Shown here: positions 61,001-64,000 of the stretch, piece by piece
Layout: every line of letters starts with the position of its first letter
Numbering within the stretch: position 1 is the first letter of the stretch
Assembly (NCBI GenBank): GCA_036937835.1
Contig: CM072863.1
Span: forward strand, 14,930,001 to 14,994,000
Direction of reading: 5' to 3'
DNA: 64,000 nt
Source: Pampus argenteus
Taxonomy: Eukaryota > Chordata > Actinopteri > Scombriformes > Stromateidae
Translations under genes and position numbers: made by a program
The notes under the pieces: generated by a model
Told to the model about the DNA's origin: nothing
The model's database searches: none
Seen by the model: only the letters and a program-made list of their open reading frames with translations

Positions 61001-64000
61001 AGAGTTTGAAAAAAAAAAATTGCCTTTGAATAATCTGCATAAACCACCTGAGGAAACACTGGCTATCAGACATAAAATTGTGTTATTTATAAGTTGCCTT
61101 TCATTATATGGCAACAGTATGTACACATCTCTGCTCTGATGAATCTTTAAGTGTGTGTCATCTTCTGAGTGAACAACAACAAAAAAAAAATCCTTCATTA
61201 ACCGGAGTGAGCCAGGGGTGAGAAGGGTAGAGGGAGGAATGGATCGAAGATTACAGGACTGTATATTCAAACACACACTTTTTTACACAGAAGAGGAGAG
61301 GAAGAGACGAAACCTCAAGGAGATGAAGGAATCTTTGAAGTGACACTCAGGACTTCTTTGAAGCCATTCTGTTGTCCATAAGGAAAGACAGGTCTATATG
61401 CCTACAGTGCATTTGGATTTGGCTTCATAATGTCACCTTTTAATGACAAAATATACAACATGGCAGTGTGGATTTAGAGCGTGTGGATTTATCTCTGCTT
61501 CCAGATAGCTAGACACTAAAAAGTTAGAAGAAAATGGTTTGATTTTTGTTACCACTAAAAAGCTGCCAACTGAAGGAACATGTAGTCCACACCAGCATGC
61601 CAGGAATCATTTGCTGCTGTACTTTTCCAAGCATATTTGCATGTTGGTGCCATCACTCGGAAAGCGTTGATTGGGACAGATTGAGATCAGACATCCACAA
61701 TCTGAATGTAGGCTGAAGTGGGCAAAAATCTTTTCTTGCAACTCACTGCTACTTAAACTATTAAAATAATTTCTCATTTCTAACTAAGCCTTGCCCCCCA
61801 TAGTTGCTGTTTCTATGCATATCAAACTTTAAATTCTTAATTGTGGTTAATAAAATGGCAAGATTACTTGCAGCTCTGTGACTGGACATGAACTTCAAAC
61901 TTCTGTATGACAATTGCACTCAATATACGCCCATTCTCCATGCTCTTACTTTTTCATATAGGGCATACTACTTCCTGCAGGTTTGCTGAACATTGGCATT
62001 GGACGTCATTCACGTTTTTATTGCACATTTCTATTGAGCTTTCCTCACACAACTTTGTTCTGCTCACATTTCACAAATGAGCCCCATTGATAGTCAAGAT
62101 CAAAAATGTGATTTGTGCCTCCCTGTGTCCATTCTCGTGAGGATTGTTCCAAATATATTTCCTTTGTGTAATAGCTCTTCTGTTTTCTCTTTCTCTCTTC
62201 TGTTTTTGTGCTTTGCTTTGCTGCAAGGTCATGAGTGATTCTGTCTTTCTATTGACTGGAAGTGAGATATAAAACCACTGACATCATAATCCTATCCAAA
62301 AAAAGACTAGTAATATCTTAACCAAAATAGAGGAAAATGTCAAAATAAAAAGAAAAAAAAAAAAAATCTATAATAAGGATTTGAATTGGAGGACTTTGTT
62401 TAGAGAAGAACCAAAAAAATGCCAACAATGCACTTTGTTTCCATAACAACCACCACTCACATCATCTTATGATGAGTGATGAGTGTGTTGCTCTGTTTTA
62501 TCTGATCCAACCTCTATGCTTGTCATGGACCAAATATATAACAATATTCAAATACTGTTTCAATGAAACAGTAATGAGAATAAGATAAATCACTAACACA
62601 GCTGGTATAATTATTTTCTTTTCTTTCATTTATGAATAAATAAATAAATGATTTACAATAAATAAATAAAAACACACTGGGTATATTGGATCCTGAGGGT
62701 ATGTTACCATAAACTCACCATGACTAACTGACCCATTACTTCCTGTCAATAAACGGTCCTGGACTGTCTTTCACATAGCCAGAAGCTACTCTATATCTCA
62801 AGTCTATGCTGCAGTACTGCAATTTGGCTTCCATCCATCAGTAGAAGGACAGAGCATAACCCTACAGAGCAAATAAATGATCTGCTCCCAAGTGAAATTG
62901 ACACGGGTTAAATTACTTCAATGGAAATCACCTGCATTCCAACAGAGAAGGTATTTTTATGATACACCCACCCGAAACTGTTTTTCTCCTGATAAGTCAC
63001 TGGGAGTTCAACCTTAGATTGATTAACCCACGTCATGTTTTATTTTCATTTGTTGCTTTTAAGCTTTTGTCAGACTTATTTTTTCTAGAGCGAAACCAAT
63101 GAATAGGCCAGACCGATAAGAGCTGATTCTTGCAGATATGCCAGCATTGGTGTAATGTATGTGTCGCCTGATAAGAAATGAGAAACTGCAGTACGAACAT
63201 ACCAAAACTGGGTTTGAGGTTTAAAAACAGTATCATCATTATATCCATCACATATGCAGTTTGTCCACCAGAGAGTACTGATTATTTTTGGGTGTTTTTT
63301 GGGAGTTTTTATGGTGTAAATTGTAAACCTTTAAACCTTTAAAACATCTTGTTGCTTTGTGGAATCAAAGGGATTCATATAAACTTTCTTATGCTTATGA
63401 TGATTGCATTAATATCTCTTGTTGAATAGCAATACTCCAATATTGTTGTAGAAGCACATACTCCTCATAATGTGCTTTGTGAATACTACATAATTATAAT
63501 GCCTCATGATGAAGACACTCAACCTTACATCAACATCAATAATACTACGTAATGTGTCCTTAAATGGCAAAATGTTTTGTTTTACCATATTTCAATATTC
63601 CTTTTACATTTGCTTATCTATCTATAATTTTAAAGATAAATCCCTTGGGGTTAATTATCTGGTTTTCAAGGGGGTTGTTTACTAAATTAAATAGCCCTGA
63701 TAACAACAATGGCTATAACAATAAAATAATCAGTGAATTAATGTGGTTGGCATTACATTTAAGTATTTATATCCTTTGGGAGAGTAACCTTACCCTAATA
63801 AGGGCTGTTAAAACTGAAAAACATAGATAAATGAGGATGCCAGGTTGGGTATACATACTTGTACTCTCTTGGTCCTCAGAGGGAGTAAATTGGATCTATT
63901 GACAATGTTTACCCACAGGCCATCCAGATCTAATCAAGAGGTGAAAAACACAGAAGTAAATGAAAATGCCACAAATCTTGCACCGCACTGCCGCTTTGCA
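58011..64000. other. Non-coding region to the right edge
   Basis: No gene, RNA or clear mobile element is recognised. Homopolymer A runs occur (58750, 60800, 62350). The segment 59700-59990 is less AT-rich than its surroundings and may be a conserved non-coding element; this is a guess without alignment. Confidence 0.45.

Overview
The window looks like nuclear DNA of a teleost fish, probably a percomorph, though I cannot fix the species. Support comes from spliced vertebrate genes with GT-AG introns, Tc1-type and pogo/Tigger-type DNA transposons, tRNA-derived SINEs with the common teleost tail, a LINE fossil and many microsatellites.

Layout. Positions 82-1863, minus strand: the first four coding exons of tbc1d20, a Rab GTPase-activating protein, running off the left edge. 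Positions 1864-4400: the region between two head-to-head genes, with a CRE palindrome on the tbc1d20 side, an internally deleted Tc1-like transposon (2974-4052), and a compact promoter on the znfx1 side with two interferon-stimulated response elements, a TATA-like box and an initiator. Positions 4400-18300, plus strand: the complete znfx1 gene (one untranslated exon and 18 coding exons; the joined coding sequence is 5,949 nt, a multiple of three, giving about 1,982 residues). The product is an RNA-helicase-type antiviral sensor with an RG-rich N terminus, a superfamily 1 helicase core, NF-X1-type zinc fingers and a C-terminal RZ-type finger.

Positions 18300-64000 hold no confidently recognised gene. 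One good isolated exon candidate (23363-23435) suggests that part of this stretch may be introns of a large gene. The dominant feature is a 13.4-kb tandem array (26589-40023) built from a 15-bp core, TTTATCTCTATTGTC, and 21-bp variants made by adding six bases. All unit lengths are multiples of three, so reading frames stay open for up to 6 kb on both strands, and the huge predicted proteins there are almost certainly artefacts. The array lies between two direct copies of a dispersed repeat, contains a short inverted block that forms a 45-bp-arm palindrome, shows higher-order duplications, and was later hit by a 478-bp Tigger-like element that keeps a 54-codon reading frame with a textbook PCNA-binding motif. 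Each core carries a GATA-factor consensus and a SOX-like core on the minus strand. Two long (GATA)n microsatellites lie a few kb to the right.

The rest is non-coding sequence with SINEs, a LINE fossil, simple repeats, foldback sequences and G/C homopolymers. The two genes have unrelated known roles: endoplasmic reticulum/Golgi Rab control, and cytosolic or mitochondrial-surface RNA sensing. They share an intergenic region but seem to have separate promoters, and only znfx1 shows interferon-type sites.
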